Shown here: positions 50,128 through 62,276 of the stretch, piece by piece
How positions within the stretch are numbered: the stretch's first letter is position 1
Layout: every line of letters begins with the position of its first letter
Origin: Emydura subglobosa
Taxonomy: Eukaryota > Chordata > Testudines > Chelidae
Reading direction: 5' to 3'
Length of the DNA stretch: 64,000 nucleotides
Assembly (NCBI GenBank): GCA_007922225.1
Contig: ML679961.1
Coordinates: forward strand, 68,614,890-68,678,889
The notes under the pieces: model-generated
The model's input: only the letters and a program-made list of their open reading frames with translations
Databases searched by the model: none
Told to the model about the DNA's origin: nothing
Program-made: the position numbers and the translations under genes

Positions 50128-53100
50128 CTGCACAGACAAAACAACAGGGAGAAAATCAACACTGGCTGCTGCAAGACAATAGGCTTGTTACTGGAACGCA
50201 GAGTAGGGAGGAACTCAGAGACAGACACTACTACTCCCCCACCCCACTGGCTGCACAGAGGTGGGAGACCATCCTGCAACTACTTTCCCCAGGACACAGA
50301 CCCTGCAGTGTGGCTGCATCCAACCCTGACACAGCGCAAGCGCTGGGCCGGCCCTGCCTCTCCACGCCAGGTACACCAAGATAGCAAGTGAGAGGGACAG
50401 AGACTCGCACGCCCAGTCCTGGCCCACAATCCAGGTATGGGGCAAGCAAGCTCAGCTTGGCAGGATCCAAGGGTGGAGGGGCTTAGTTTGGGGTGAGAGA
50501 GTCCTTTGTGCGGCAATCTGGGTGCAGGCGGCTCCGAGGGGGGTCTGGATGTGGGGGGGATCTGGATGCACAGGGGCTTGTTTGGGGGTTCTAGGTGCAG
50601 GAGAATGGGACACTGAAGAGGGGTCCAGGTGAAGGTGGTTGGGGCTTAGCGGGGGAGGAGAGGTGTGGGAAGAATTGGGTTTGGCGGGAGTCCGGATGAA
50701 GTTGGTTTGGGCTCAGTGGAGTGGGAGTCTGAATGTGGGGGCTCATCAGGGCGGTCCATGTGCAGGAGGGTGGGGGTTTGAGTGCAGGGGACTCAGTGTG
50801 GTGGGGGTCCAGATGCAGAGGGCTCTGAAGGGTTCTAGATGTGAGAGGGGCTCAGTGGGGAAGGGTCTAGGAGCAGGGGGTCCTGAAGTAGGGCTCTGGG
50901 TGGGGGGGGGTGAGGCTTGGCAGGTGGTTCTGGGTGCAAGAGGGCTGAGGCTTGGTGGGGGAGAATCCAGATGCACAAGGGTTGGGCAGACGGGGGGGCA
51001 GCTCCCTATACAGTGACCCCTCTCCCCACAGCTGAGGAGGGATAGGGGCAAGAAATGCGTGTGGGGGTGTGGAGCTTCCTGCAGCCGAGCGGGGTGTTCT
51101 GGGATCTGACCTGGCGCTGGCTGCTCCTTGCAGGGAAAGAGGAAGTCCCATCCTTCCTTGCCCCTCCCAGCCCAGTTGTGACCAGCAGCTGAGCCTGGCA
51201 CAGGGTAGGAGCCACTGACTGCGTTATCTCCAGCCCCCTGTGGCGATTTTACCTCTCTGCTATCTGCTCTGGGCTCCCAAAATGGCACAGCTGTACTGTT
51301 GGGGAGGGACACATGACTCCTTTTCAGCTTCCCTTTGCTTCCCCATCAGAAGTCATTTTTCTGGAGGAAAGCAAAGAACTCTGTGGCGGACATGAATTCT
51401 GTATGCACGCAGTGGTGCAGAATTCTCCCAGGAGTAATTTCTTTTTGGATTTACAGGCCTTTCTAAATTCACTCCCACAAGGGGTTCACAGTCCCAAGAG
51501 CTTGCATTATTCTGGGACTGAACCAATGCTCTAAGCTTTGAAGACACTGGTTATGGGGTTTCCAAAATCATATAGTCATGGCCTTTTCATAAGAAGAGAA
51601 CAAGGTTTGCATGTCCTGTGAAACGACCGTACCTGCAAAGGGCTCTGATGCATTCCCACGTGGGGAGGCCCCTTCCCTTTGCACCACAGCTTCTACCTTT
51701 GGAGTGGTTGTCTCCGTCACAGCTGCCACTGCCAGCTGTCCCTTCAGCTTCTCCTCACCAGGAACAGCTATCCCCTCCGATGCACGCAGGAGCGTTCTTC
51801 CCTCCACCTGGGCAGGACCAGCTTGGGCCTCTGTAGGCCAGTACAGCAACTCAGTGCCTGTGGCGATAGGGCGCCGCACTCGGATGTGGAGCCTTCCACT
51901 GATCCACACCAAAGCCACATTTGACTCATCCTCCCCCCGGCCTCGCTTCACCAAGCTGCAAGACACCAAGCTCAATGTCAGCACACACTTAGGGGTCAGT
52001 CTCTCTCTCGTGGACATCCTATTGGCTTCAGTGGGAGATCCAGGCTCTGAAAGCCTTCAGGATCAAACCTTAGTCAACTGAGAAGAGTCCTCCTAGGAAA
52101 TAATCTTTTAATTGTCACTAGCTCCAGAATAAAGCTCTCTACAACTTCTTAAAACACTCTTCACTACCCCAGGTCTCCATATCACTAGCTTTCCAGATGG
52201 GTCACTGGGAGGCCTGCTATAGAAACAAGCTCCCTCCACATTGAGAGCCAAGGATCCATCTTTCCCCTTACATACACAAGGAAAGAATTACATAGCATCT
52301 TTCATCCCAAAGAAGCCCAGATACAAACTGGACAGCCAGGGAGCATTTCACTCACCCCTGAAATGCAGCCAGCTCTGGGGTAGAACATGGAAGATGGCAC
52401 CTTCCAGCAGCACAATTGTCAACTAGGACACAGAACCGACAAATGAAAAATACCCCATGACGAGTTACCAACACCATATTCTGAAGCACCTTGGCTATTT
52501 CTTGGAAGTCTGCTATCCATGAATACTTCTTAGCGAGACCACCCCACAAAATGTAACAGTGGCTACAAATCCTCTCTTCACACTGACAGTATGTCCCAAA
52601 GGGAACCCCCATGCCATTCCACACAGGGCTACTAACCTCCTCCAGCTGGGGCTCCTCTCACCAATGGACTCATCACTCCAGCAGCCAGGCACAATTGCCT
52701 GAAAATCAAAATGAATTCAGAATAGACCTACAAGCCCAGTGGCTGCCCCTTCATTGGGAGCTTGCTGATGCTCCTGGCACTTCCTGTTACCAGTCTCTCT
52801 ATAGCAACTCAGGCACTCAGATATCATAGTGAGGGGCAGACAAATAAGGCCTGACACCTGGTGAGGGGTGTTTGCAGACTCCCTCTGCTATAGGGGAAAT
52901 GCTGAGGCAAATGCTGCACATGGGAGCCAGCCACTGGGCAGCAGAGAACAAAGAGCTTTGGCAGAGGGCTGACAGCTGGATGGACATCTGGGCTCTCTAG
53001 CAGGGCAGCTCCAGGGCTGGGCACCCGCGGGGGGAGCTGGGACCTAGCGGGGAATTTTCGACCTCGCGCCGCGTCTCCCTCTGAGCCGGCAGCGTCAGCA

Positions 53101-53583
53101 GCTGCCTCGCTGTCCCGGAGACCCCGCGTCCGCCAGCCCAGCCCGGCACCCCGCCTCCGGCCGGGCCGGCCCGTACCTCCGGGGGCGCCGTCACTGCCGC
53201 ACAGTCCAAGTCCTCAGCCCCGGGCCCGAGGAGCGCTCCCGGCGGCAGGGCTCTCCCCACGCACCAGACGCCCATGCCCGGTTCCTGAGCCAGGGAGGGC
53301 CCCAGGGCCAGTCCCGGAGGGAGGCTCCGCAGGACTCCGCAGGGCGCGCCGGGCTGCGCTGCCGGGTCCCGGATCCGCCCCGGGGGGCCGCGGACGGGGC
53401 GCTGCTCACGGCCTGCGGGGAGACAAGGGAGCGGCGGCGTTACACGGCCCGGCCCGGCCCGGCCCGGCCAGCGGGGAGGCGCAGGCCCCTGCGCACGGTC
53501 CCACCGGGGGCTCGCACCAGCCCCCGCTTTCCCGTCCAGCACCGTGACCGTCCCGGACACTCACCGAGGCGGCCCCCGTCCAT
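48167..53583 (-). CDS. ZNF408: ZNF408, PR-like domain and ten C2H2 zinc fingers
   Basis: Nuclear zinc-finger protein; human mutations cause retinal disease. Exons: 1, 53583-53565 (MDGGRL, short); 2, 53412-53177 ([29 protein letters not shown], matching human [17 protein letters not shown]); 3, not resolved; 4, 51955-51633 ([33 protein letters not shown], the second half of the PR/SET-like domain); 5, 50127-48167 (zinc fingers to the stop TGA). Phases: exon 1 ends 1, exon 2 ends 0, exon 4 needs phase 2 before it and ends 1, so exon 3 must be 3n+2 nt. Family members are near 700 residues. The start is the ATG in a CpG island with donor CTCG|GTGAGT after 19 nt, in phase with exon 2. Confidence 0.93.
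50465..51010 (+). repeat. Degenerate G-rich minisatellite in ZNF408 intron 4
   Basis: The plus strand repeats a loose unit of about 35-50 bp of the form ggggctcagtg.ggggggtctggatgcagg (e.g. near 50540, 50580, 50640, 50710, 50790, 50840). Many runs of 4-8 G make it prone to G-quadruplexes on the plus strand and C-rich in the transcript. It lies between exons 4 and 5 and has no coding signal. Confidence 0.6.
51350..51460. repeat. Possible interspersed repeat with gcagaattctcccaggagta motif
   Basis: The segment cggacatgaattctgtatgcacgcagtggtgcagaattctcccaggagtaa looks like an end piece of a common turtle repeat. The evidence is recall of the motif only. Confidence 0.25.
52352..52624 (-). other. 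Candidate region for ZNF408 exon 3
   Basis: Between ZNF408 exons 2 and 4, the minus strand is open in the phase needed to join exon 4, up to a good donor CAGGG|GTGAGT (52357 side). Upstream AG sites at codon ends include GCTTCAG|AAT and [23 protein letters not shown] stretch recalls human PWGDVCACEQ. No single acceptor is convincing, so the exon is not called. Confidence 0.3.
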
Positions 53584-54260
53584 GCCCGCCCCGTCCCGGC
53601 CGCGCCCCCCGCCCGGATCCTGCAGCTTCACCGGAAAGGCGCGCGCCGGCCCGGTTCCGCTCGGGAGCGGCCGGCCCCGAGAACAGGGGGCCTCGGGCTC
53701 AGACCCGCACGCGCCGTCCCGGATCCCGGCTGCTGCTGCCCCGTTGAGGGCGGAACCCTCCGCCGAGCCACTCGCGGCCCCGCCCGGACGACTTTCGCTA
53801 GGGGACCCAGCTTGAAGCGGGCGGGGACCGGAAGTGGAGCGTGGGGGTGGAGGGTGGGCCGGTGTTTCCATGGAGAGGAGATTCCTCTTCCGGTTCGGAG
53901 GCGGATGTTTGTGACTTGTGAGTGAGCGGGACTGACAGGCGGGAGCCTCCGGCTGGTGAGAGGGGCGGAAGCGGCGGTCGCGGGTAGGGGGGGCCGGATT
54001 GCGGGGCTCGGGTGAGTCTGGGGCCGCCTGGTGGGTGGGTGGACCAGGCCGCCGGCCACCAGGACTCCTGGGTTCGGCCCCTGGCTTGGCCCGTTCCCGC
54101 GCCTCCTCGCCGCGCTGTCGGGGGAGGAGGGGATCCTGGCCCTCGCCCCCTGAGACGGGGGGTCAGTGAGCTGACACCTGCAGAGCAGCAGCAGGCGGCG
54201 GAGGGAGGGGAGGGGATGAAGGCGGGGCGGGGATGAAGGCGGGGCGGGGCTGTCAGGTAG
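52990..54260. promoter_or_regulatory. CpG island, divergent ZNF408/ARHGAP1 promoter
   Basis: A sharp rise in CpG and GC content spans about 53000-54250. The ZNF408 start codon (53583, minus) and the probable ARHGAP1 first exon (near 53870-54011, plus) face away from each other about 300 bp apart, without a TATA box I can recognise. This is the usual layout of a housekeeping bidirectional promoter. A ggcccggcccggcccggcccggcc tandem lies near 53447-53468. The sequence ctcttccggttcgg near 53886 resembles an ETS site (CCGGAA core on the other strand). Confidence 0.75.
53870..54011 (+). other. ARHGAP1: ARHGAP1 probable noncoding exon 1
   Basis: Inside the CpG island, the plus strand shows a strong donor CTCGG|GTGAGTCTGG at 54011/54012. 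ARHGAP1 has a noncoding first exon in other vertebrates, and the first coding exon here begins only at 60205. The 5' limit is a guess. Confidence 0.5.
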
Positions 54261-55589
54261 CATTTTGGCCGGTGGCGGGAGATGATTGTATCTCGGGGGG
54301 GGGCTTGGTAGAGGATTGGGAGCTCGGGTTGGTTTTGTTCCTCTGTGCTTGGGAGGACTGGACTGTGTGTGGGGCTTGGCAGGCCGGGTGCTCAGCTGAG
54401 GAGCTGTCTGCTGGGCACTGGGACTGCAGACAGCTGCTCGGGTCCACCCGCATCCTTCTGGGTAGGAGCGAGGCCTTTAGTTCGCTTTTTAAAAACAAGG
54501 CAATTCCCAGACAAAATGTTGTTGTTCAGGCTGTAAATAGAGTCTCCCTAGTTTGCGTTGCTAGTCTCGGAATGTTGTTAAATTAAAAAAAAAAGAAGTT
54601 TGGAAGTGAGGCAGGTTTGAAGGTAAGTGGTCAGCCCCAAGCGGAAACCAGCCATTGTACGCTTTGGATGGGGTGTACTCAAAATACTCACTGGGCACCT
54701 CTTTTTAGAGAGATGAGGCTGGAAAATGCTTTTTCTGTAGTCCCTTTGGCTTTCCAGACATTGTGCCTATGCCTGGCTTCCTTTGCACTTTCAGAGTTTG
54801 TGTCTAGATGGCCTCCTAGAAGAACACCCCTCCCACTTGAGGCTAGCCCTATGTGTTTGTATTGGAAGAGGGTGGAGTGCTTGGGAAGTTAGAGAGCTAG
54901 AGTACATACAGAATGGGAGCAGAACTGCTTCAGATAAGGCAATCAGCACTTAAAATGCTCAGGGCCCCAAGACTGGCTAATGCCCGGGTTCACAGTGCTA
55001 AAGGGAATTGAAGGACTTTTAATGGATCCTTTATGATTCAGGAGAATCCTTTTGGATTCAAGAGCGTTTCCTGAGGTTTGGACAAACTAAAATCTACTAT
55101 TTAACAGAGCCAGGAGGCAAGCAGGTGAGTGCAAACCAGTGAGTCTAGAGGGCAGAAGCACTAGAATCCCAATCTGATGGAGGGGGAGCCTGATGGGCTG
55201 GGTGGGGGAGTTTGGGTTTAAGGGTGTGCTGGAGTTCTCTAAGGAGAAGACTTTTTCCTGTGTGGAACAGAAGCAAAGATCAGGAGCTGTAATATGCTTC
55301 AGTTTTTCCCAAACCATTTATCAAATTTGTCCATATTCACAATTAACATCTGAGACACAAGATAGACTAGGGCACTGGGGAGAAAACAGGAAATTAAGGA
55401 ATCCTGAGAGGGTAATGTCTCCTCTGAATCAGGTGCCTCAGAGGTCATTTTATATTATTGTTCATAGAATCTATGGGATTTGAAAATAGAGGATCAAATG
55501 CAGCCATGGTGCAAAGTCAGGCTGCTTTTTTGAAATCTGTGAAGATACACTGCTTTCTGTAGTGCTGAATTTGGAACATAGACATTGTC

Positions 55590-55875
55590 TTAGTGAAGCA
55601 GACCTGAGGTCCATCTAGTCCAATATTCTGTCTCCGTCAGTGGCCAGTGCCAAATGTTTCAGATGCAGGTGTAAGAACTCTGCAGTAGGCAGATGTGGTA
55701 CAATTCTCCCTCCCTCCCCCCCATTTAGGTCTCACCCTGAACTCTAATGGTTAGATTTTCTTAAGCTCTGAAGCATGAGGTTTGATAGCCTCTCCAATTT
55801 TTGTTAGCAATAACAGTTAGAATTCTTGATATTCTTGTTATCCTTATAAATGTCCAGTCCCTTTTTGAATCTCGT
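55590..55875. repeat. Reptile-type interspersed repeat
   Basis: Starts with gacctgaggtccatctagtccaatattctgtctccgtcagtggccagtgccaaatg and ends near ttataaatgtccagtccctttttgaatc. This block order is familiar from a widespread sauropsid repeat (aggtccatctagcccagtatcctgtc..). The family name is uncertain. Confidence 0.45.
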
Positions 55876-57104
55876 TGCCTGAATCTTGAGTTTGGCTCAA
55901 GGATCCAGGTTTGCAGAGCAGGCTGGGCTAAAAGGGGGCTCAGTGGGAGCAGGCCAAAGGGAATTTGTTTGTGGCTGGCAGGAAAGATGTATTGTGTGTT
56001 CAGGGCTGTCACATGACTCTAGTTCCTCAGAAGTTCAGCAAAACTCCTGTGGTGGGTGGGTCTGGAGTGGAACAGATAAGCAGCTTGTGCTGGGAGGAAC
56101 CTGAGATCAGCTTTTCAGCTTTCTTTCTTGTCCTCTGCTAAGCTAGAGGTAGGTTTGCGGTGACTGTGGTGCCTGGCTTTTGGCAAAGCATTTGAGACTG
56201 GAAAAGAAATTCCATTGGACTCAGCTGTTACTGCAACACTGAAGGACCAAAGTGTTGCAACAAGCAGCAGTGTATCCATATTGAGTTAGTGGGGTCATTA
56301 ACGATCTGGAAGAAGGAGGTTTGGCTCTTTACATCTCTCTTTCAGGATGATACCTCGGCATATGCAATCAGCTGAGTCATTTGAGCTAATAGCTCCCGGG
56401 GTTGGGGGTTGGGCAGCATTGTCACAGAGGCATCATGGGGCTCATTCTGGCCACACCTGAGTTGGTTGATTTCAAGGCATATCTGTTTTTCCAGGTACTT
56501 TCTGAAGGGCTGGGCTAATGTGGTGAGTTATAAGTCCTAATGTGTTGAATGGGCTGTGAGAGTGGTGTTGACACTGAACTGGGCAAAAACAATTTGTATA
56601 AAAATTAGTAACACTTGAGCTCAGAGTAAAGGGCAGAGGCTTTCTCTGATTTGTAAGGCAAAAGAATTATGTATGCAGAAGAGACTAAAATGGCAGGAGT
56701 TGCGGACACCAGCAAGAACAGAGAACTAACTCAGAGAGCCCCAGAATTTTGATCCATATTGAGTCTGGCAGTTGCTGATTAGTATGAGATGTGGTTGAGG
56801 AAGGGGAATTGCTACTTTGCTTGATGATATATTTCTTCTTTAATGTGTTTAAATATACGTCAAGGGCAGTTGGTGATGTGGATGGGCGTTCTTTGTGTGG
56901 AGTATTACATCTAAATAAATAATGCTACTGGGAGAAGAATGACCAAACCCCAGATGCAGTTGGAGGAGGAAGCCTGGGGAGCTGAGAACCTGGAGGGGAG
57001 AGGCAGCAAATGAGACAAGTTCATGATTCAATAGTGCTGCAAAAAAAGCTAGTGTCAGAGGCTACATATGCATAGACTTCAGAGGACAGAGGGATTATTC
57101 CCTG

Positions 57105-57260
57105 GGGAGACCCCACCTGGGATCCTGCATTCAGTTCTGGGCCCCTCAATCCCAGAGGTTTCCTTTTCCAAAGCAGGAAGAGAGTGGGGGTTGGGTGCCC
57201 TGCTTTGGAAAGACTTTCCTTGGGGTACTGCATTCAGTTCTGGGTACCTCAGTATTGGAA
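57105..57260 (+). mobile_element. CR1 LINE pieces, locally duplicated
   Basis: At 57107-57150 the sequence gagaccccacctgggatcctgcattcagttctgggcccc is the conserved CR1 block near the end of the RT region. A second partial copy at 57220-57255 (ggggtactgcattcagttctgggtacc) follows about 110 bp later. The flanks also repeat (ccttttccaaagcagg / cctgctttggaaag, inverted). Confidence 0.6.
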
Positions 57261-60236
57261 GGAATTCTGAAAAGAGCCTCAGAAATTCTCAGAGGGCAGG
57301 AGGGATTAACTCACAGAGATGTAGCAGATTTAGCTTGCAACTCCTTGCATCCCCCTGGCAAGGGCTTCTCTGTCACAAGGAGCCTGAACCCAATATCAGG
57401 CTGGGGGAGCTGCCTGCATGTGTAAAGGGCCAGGAAGTCCTGGACCAAAGGCTGGAAAGGGCTCTTTTGGGTGAGAATGCCAGCTGTCACTCAGGGCACT
57501 GTGGCCCTCTTTTACTGCAGACCTATAAGGACCCTCCAGATTACTGCACTCTGTGCTGTGTGATGCCAACAATGGAGACCCAACCAGTGAAAGGAGCCTG
57601 CTAATGTGGAATCGCCTTGATGTTGGCCTTTAAACCAATAACTCGGGCCTGTGGCTCAGTGTTGCAAGCTGTTCCTGAAGCCAGGTTTTGGCTTTCCCTG
57701 TGGTGAGGACTAAGGGAACCCAGCTCCTTGGTGGTGCTGGTCCAGGGACTTGTAGAATTTGGACTTATCCCTTAGCTCTTCAGGACACTGCTTTGCAAAC
57801 TGCTGGTGGTGAGCAGCAATGAGAGTCAGATGTAGAGGACTCTGATCAAAGGCTTCCCACTGATCAAGGAGGTGGCAGCAGTTAGGACGGAACCTGAATT
57901 CCCTCCATTCCTATTGAAGTTGGTGTGAGTTAAGATAGCACCTTGCAAGGATCTAGGGTCTGAAATGGGACCAGCTGAGGGCAGTTTGCATGCAACCTCC
58001 CGCGGTTATCAGACTTCACATCCGAGTGTCTGCTGAATTATTGGGGAAGTTACCTTTGGGCTGTGGATTCTATAATCAGACCGAATCACTGCAAAAGCTA
58101 GCTGCAGTTGCTATAGAAACTGAATCTGTTGTTGCTAGGTGTAGGGGGCTATTGTCTCTTGGCTGCAGCTGCTGCATAGTTCCAGCATTAGCTCATGGTC
58201 CAGAAGAGCACACTGTCCTGCTCCATGTCCCCACTGAGATCCGAGGGAAAATCAGACAGCTCTTCCAGCTCTCAGGAGGGGGGGCAGGGAATAGTTTTGC
58301 TTGGCTCTTGAGCTGACTGCAGATCCGTCAGGCCCTGCATACTTTCTGATTTGCCTCGAAGATCCTCTGCCCATATATGTCTGTCTCGCTTGGGTTATGG
58401 GAATCTGACTTGACTTGCTATAGCTCCCAGACATCGGGGAGCCAAGGACAAGTTAAAGACTGTCTCTGAGTTGCTGAGGAAGAGATAATGAAGGGTCAGA
58501 GCCCCCAACTACCCCATGATGCTCAAGAGGGAAGGGAAAAACCCTCAAGATTCCAACTAGTATCCTGGCAAAATCTCCGCCTGATCTCAGACCTGGCAAT
58601 TGGTGTAGCCCCAAGCATACAAGCAAGACTCTGTGGTGTCTAATCTTGTTCACACTCCAAAATTTCTTTGGTGCTCCTGATAACTGTTCATAGGCTTCTT
58701 GCATCTTTGGATCTCACAAGCAGCTGTAGGAACTCAGAATTTAAAACACCAAACTCCCCTCCCCCACTTCCTTGCACTCCAGGAAAAAGCCACATTGGGT
58801 GTATAACCACAGCTGCTTCTGTTAGTTTTGAGGCAAGGTCATGTGTTCTGCTGCTTCCTAGTTCCCAGCTGCTGCAATCCTCTTCTGGGCATTCACACAC
58901 AAACTAGGCAGTATCCCACTTCTACAGCCTGCACATGCCTGAGTTCCCCTCTGAACCATCCCCAGAACATGAGCATCCCCGTGAATGGTAGGTGCAGGAC
59001 TCCAAAGCTATGTCCTGTGTCGTGTCCCCTTTGGGATGCCTGTTGGCCTCTGAGTTCCCGTCTTCATATTGGTGTTAACATTAGTTCCTGAGAACAGGGT
59101 CGTACCTTGCTCCCGTCCATCAGCCTCCTTCATATCACAAGGGCATCAGCATTAAACTCAATCTGTTTCCTAGAGGGCTCCCCTTAGAAATGGGAATCTC
59201 CTGAAGATTGCTGTCTGCTGCTTTAGTTCAGTTTTGGGGTGGCAAATGTTCTGAGATTGAGAGAAACTCTCAGCAGCAGCGATTGAGTCTTGTGCCCTGG
59301 AATCTCCAAACTCTCTAGCCTCCTCAGCATCATGGCACAGCCTATATAGTGCTGCCTGCATCCAGTTATTGTGCTATGGAAATAACATAGGGTGTATCCT
59401 AACATTTTGCCCTACATGCTGGGATGGGGGAGAGAGGTGTTGCTGTGTGTGATGCTAAACGGAGAATGTTTGTGGGGCGGGGGGGGGGAGTGTTGGCATT
59501 CTCCCTGCGTTTTAGTCTAGTCAGTAACATTTTGGTCCAGTCAAGCTGCCCCCAGCAGGATTTAGTTTCTAATGCACGGAAGCACCCATGTGTGCCAGTG
59601 CAGAGAGCTTTTGAGAACCTCCCGATCCTCCCTGATAGCTGGGGGACATGAAATCTGGGAAAGCTTCCAGAGCAGGGCCCTGCTGTGCAAACAACTGGGC
59701 CCAATGCCAGCTCCATCTGGAGGGCGAGTGGGGGGTGCTGTGTGGAAATAATGACTGGAACAGTCAGTGTGTTAGGCAGGGACTGGTATAGCCTGTCACC
59801 TTCCCTTGTATTTCAGTGTCTCTCCCAATCTGAGTATTCTGGGGGGAGAACAGTCAGGCCACAGTTGGACTCAGGACAGAGACACACTGGAAGGGGTAAT
59901 TAGGGCTCTTCCCCTTCTCCCCCCTCACAATAGGAGATAGAAGAGAAGGGTCTACTGTCAGGGTGCTCATGGCTGTAAGTAGAAAGGGTCTCTGGGTGGG
60001 CTTTTGGGGGAGAGAAGGTTTCGGGGTAGGGCAAGGGTGTGAGCAGTCTTTGGGAAGTCAGGAGAAGGGGTAGGAAGTCAGTGGATGGGTCAAGCGGTAA
60101 GGGAGGAGTGGGAAGGGAAAGGAGAGCTTCTGGATAGGCTATGGGAATAGAGTTGTGGGACCTGTGTGTGTCTGACTTAGGAATCTCTGTAGTTTTCCTT
60201 CTAGGCTCTTCAGGCAAGCAGCTGAGTTTGGGGGCC

Positions 60237-61124
60237 ATGGCCATGGACCCGCTCTCGGAGTTGCAGGATGACTTGACCCTAGAGGACACCAACGAATCCC
60301 TGAACCAGCTCAAACTGGCCTCTTTAGATGATAAGAACTGGCCAGCAGATGAAGTGCCTGTTTTTCCCAAGTCAGGTGGGCATCCCTGCTGGGGCCAGCA
60401 GATATTTGGGTGTAGGGCTGGGTTTGAGGCCAAGAGATATCCCAGGGAACCCTGTGGCTTGGCCTGTTGCAGGGAACTCTGACTTTCTCACACTCTGAGT
60501 CCCATCTGGGATGTGAGGATTGGGAAATGGAGATGTGTGAATCATTTTGTGTCCAAAACTCATGGAGCAGGGCCTGGCTGGGTCCTCGTGGGCTGTGATG
60601 CCCAGAGAGAGCAGCTGAGTTGGCCAAAAGCATACAGGGTAGGCAGCAAGGTATGTGCAGAGGCCCCTGTGCTGTGAGCAGCCCTGATAATGCCCTTGGC
60701 TCCTTCCTCTCATACATGCTGGTTGAATTTTCATGCTCACAAGAGTCCTGAGCAGAAGCTGACTGACTGGACGCTATTCTGAGCTGTGGGGTTTAGGACA
60801 CACACAGCTGCCTTCCCAGGACAAGGCTGAAACTTGACAACACTCGCTTCTCCTGTGACCAAATCAAGATTTCAAAAGCAGGTTTTCAGGAAGGCCAGTC
60901 TAGTGCATTAACTTCTCCCCATGTCACTGAGCCTCCTGCCCTCATCCCTGTGTCTCCAGGCCCCTCCCCGAGCTGCTCAAAGTCCGTTTCTGCTTTCGCG
61001 CTAATTGCTGGTTTCCTGTTTTTCTGTGCAGAGGACTCCAACCGCTCCCCTGAGCCCATCACTCACCTGCGCTGGGATGATCCATACTATGATATTGCTA
61101 GGCACCAGATTGTGGAAGTAGCAG
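60237..61124 (+). CDS. ARHGAP1: ARHGAP1 (p50RhoGAP/Cdc42GAP), first two coding exons
   Basis: GTPase-activating protein for Cdc42, Rac and Rho, with an N-terminal SEC14/BCH-type domain and a C-terminal RhoGAP domain. Only the N terminus is in the window. Exon 2 (60205-60375) holds the start and DPLSELQDDLTLEDTNE..LNQLKLASLDDKNWPADE. Exon 3 (61032-61124) holds SPEPITHLRWDDPYYDIARH and QIVEVAG. Both match human ARHGAP1 closely. Phase 1 junctions join FPKS to EDSNRS. Two in-frame ATGs are available, at 60237 (MAMDPL) and 60243 (MDPL, the human start); both have a favourable gccATGg context. The coding sequence continues beyond 64000. Confidence 0.94.
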
Positions 61125-62276
61125 GTAATGACTCATTCTCCCCACTCCGTCCAGTGTTGCCTCTGCAGCGGGATCAGATGTGGCTTTGTTACTTGGAATG
61201 GAAAGGGGCCTGCCCTGTGCCACACACCAGTGGCAGACAACAGAGACAGCTGGCATCTGGGGAGCCTTTGGAATGTCTGTGGCAGTTCTTATTTTCCATT
61301 GTCCTTGGTTTGACTCCGATTCATTCCCAGCTCTGCTGAGATGCATTCAGTGCAGCCCTGAGGCATGCTGCATCACGTCCTAGCTGAACACACCAGACTT
61401 GCCACCTCCCCCTGGTTCTTCAGGGCAGTTGCTAACATCAAAGTTGTCTGAGCAATCGGCACATAAACTGGTGGGGGACTATACAGTTTGCATAGTCAAA
61501 GCTTGTGGCCTTGTTCCTATGCAACACCCTTTACACTAGCTGGACTGTGGGGGCTGCCTTTGCTGGGTGTGTCTGCTATAGGGAGCAGCAGGGAAGGGTT
61601 AACATTGTTATTTCTGTGATAATTAGGCTGCAGCGCTAACATTCCTGATTTCCTCCCTGTTTCACAAACATCCTTTTAAATATGTTAACTCTTGGAGCAC
61701 TGCAAACACCCTTTGCCATTACAGCTGGAATCTCTGTGGTAGGAGTTTTTTGAAGGTGTTGGGAGTACAGTGCTAAAGCTGGGAGAGGGAATGCAGGTGA
61801 GATTTTGGTCTGGAACCAAATCCAGCTTACCTCAGTTCTCCTGCTGCCAGAAACCCTCCCCAGTCCACCACAACTTGATTCTCCCATTTCTTCGGCTTGC
61901 ATTATTCATGCACCCTTCCACCAGTCCTGCACCCTGGTTTGTGTTCCACATGTGAAAAGAAATTGAGTTTTGGGGAGGGGGGAAGAATCGCAGGCCTGAA
62001 GAATAGCAGATTCCTTGACAAAATGAAAGTTGTATTGCTATTATCTCTTTCTCTAGGCTTTTTGGGACATATGGCTGGGGTATAGCTCATTTCTTCTCTT
62101 CAGTGATGCCACTCCAGCTCTTTGGAGAGTCTCACTGTTGTTCTGTCCCTCTAAATCTATGGCTTTTTCCAGGCTACTAAAACTAAGGCTTTTTTCAGGC
62201 TACTTTGTGCCTTGGGAGCCTTGGCTGCTCAGGATAAGAGTGGAATAATTTAGTCCCTGGCCAAAGTGTCTCTGAG
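61125..62276 (+). other. ARHGAP1 intron 3, left part
   Basis: Intronic; no exon matching the expected continuation (the SEC14 domain following VAG) and no clear repeat is seen. Confidence 0.5.

Larger units (their letters stand above)
54012..60204 (+). other. ARHGAP1 intron 1
   Basis: A first intron of about 6.2 kb. It contains an interspersed repeat near 55590-55875 and CR1-like pieces at 57105-57260. No further coding exon is supported in the rest; the open frames are short and without motifs. Confidence 0.5.

Noticed and set aside
57068..57604. Plus-strand frame of 178 codons in ARHGAP1 intron 1
   Set aside because: Overlaps CR1 fragments and has no coherent homology; chance open frame.
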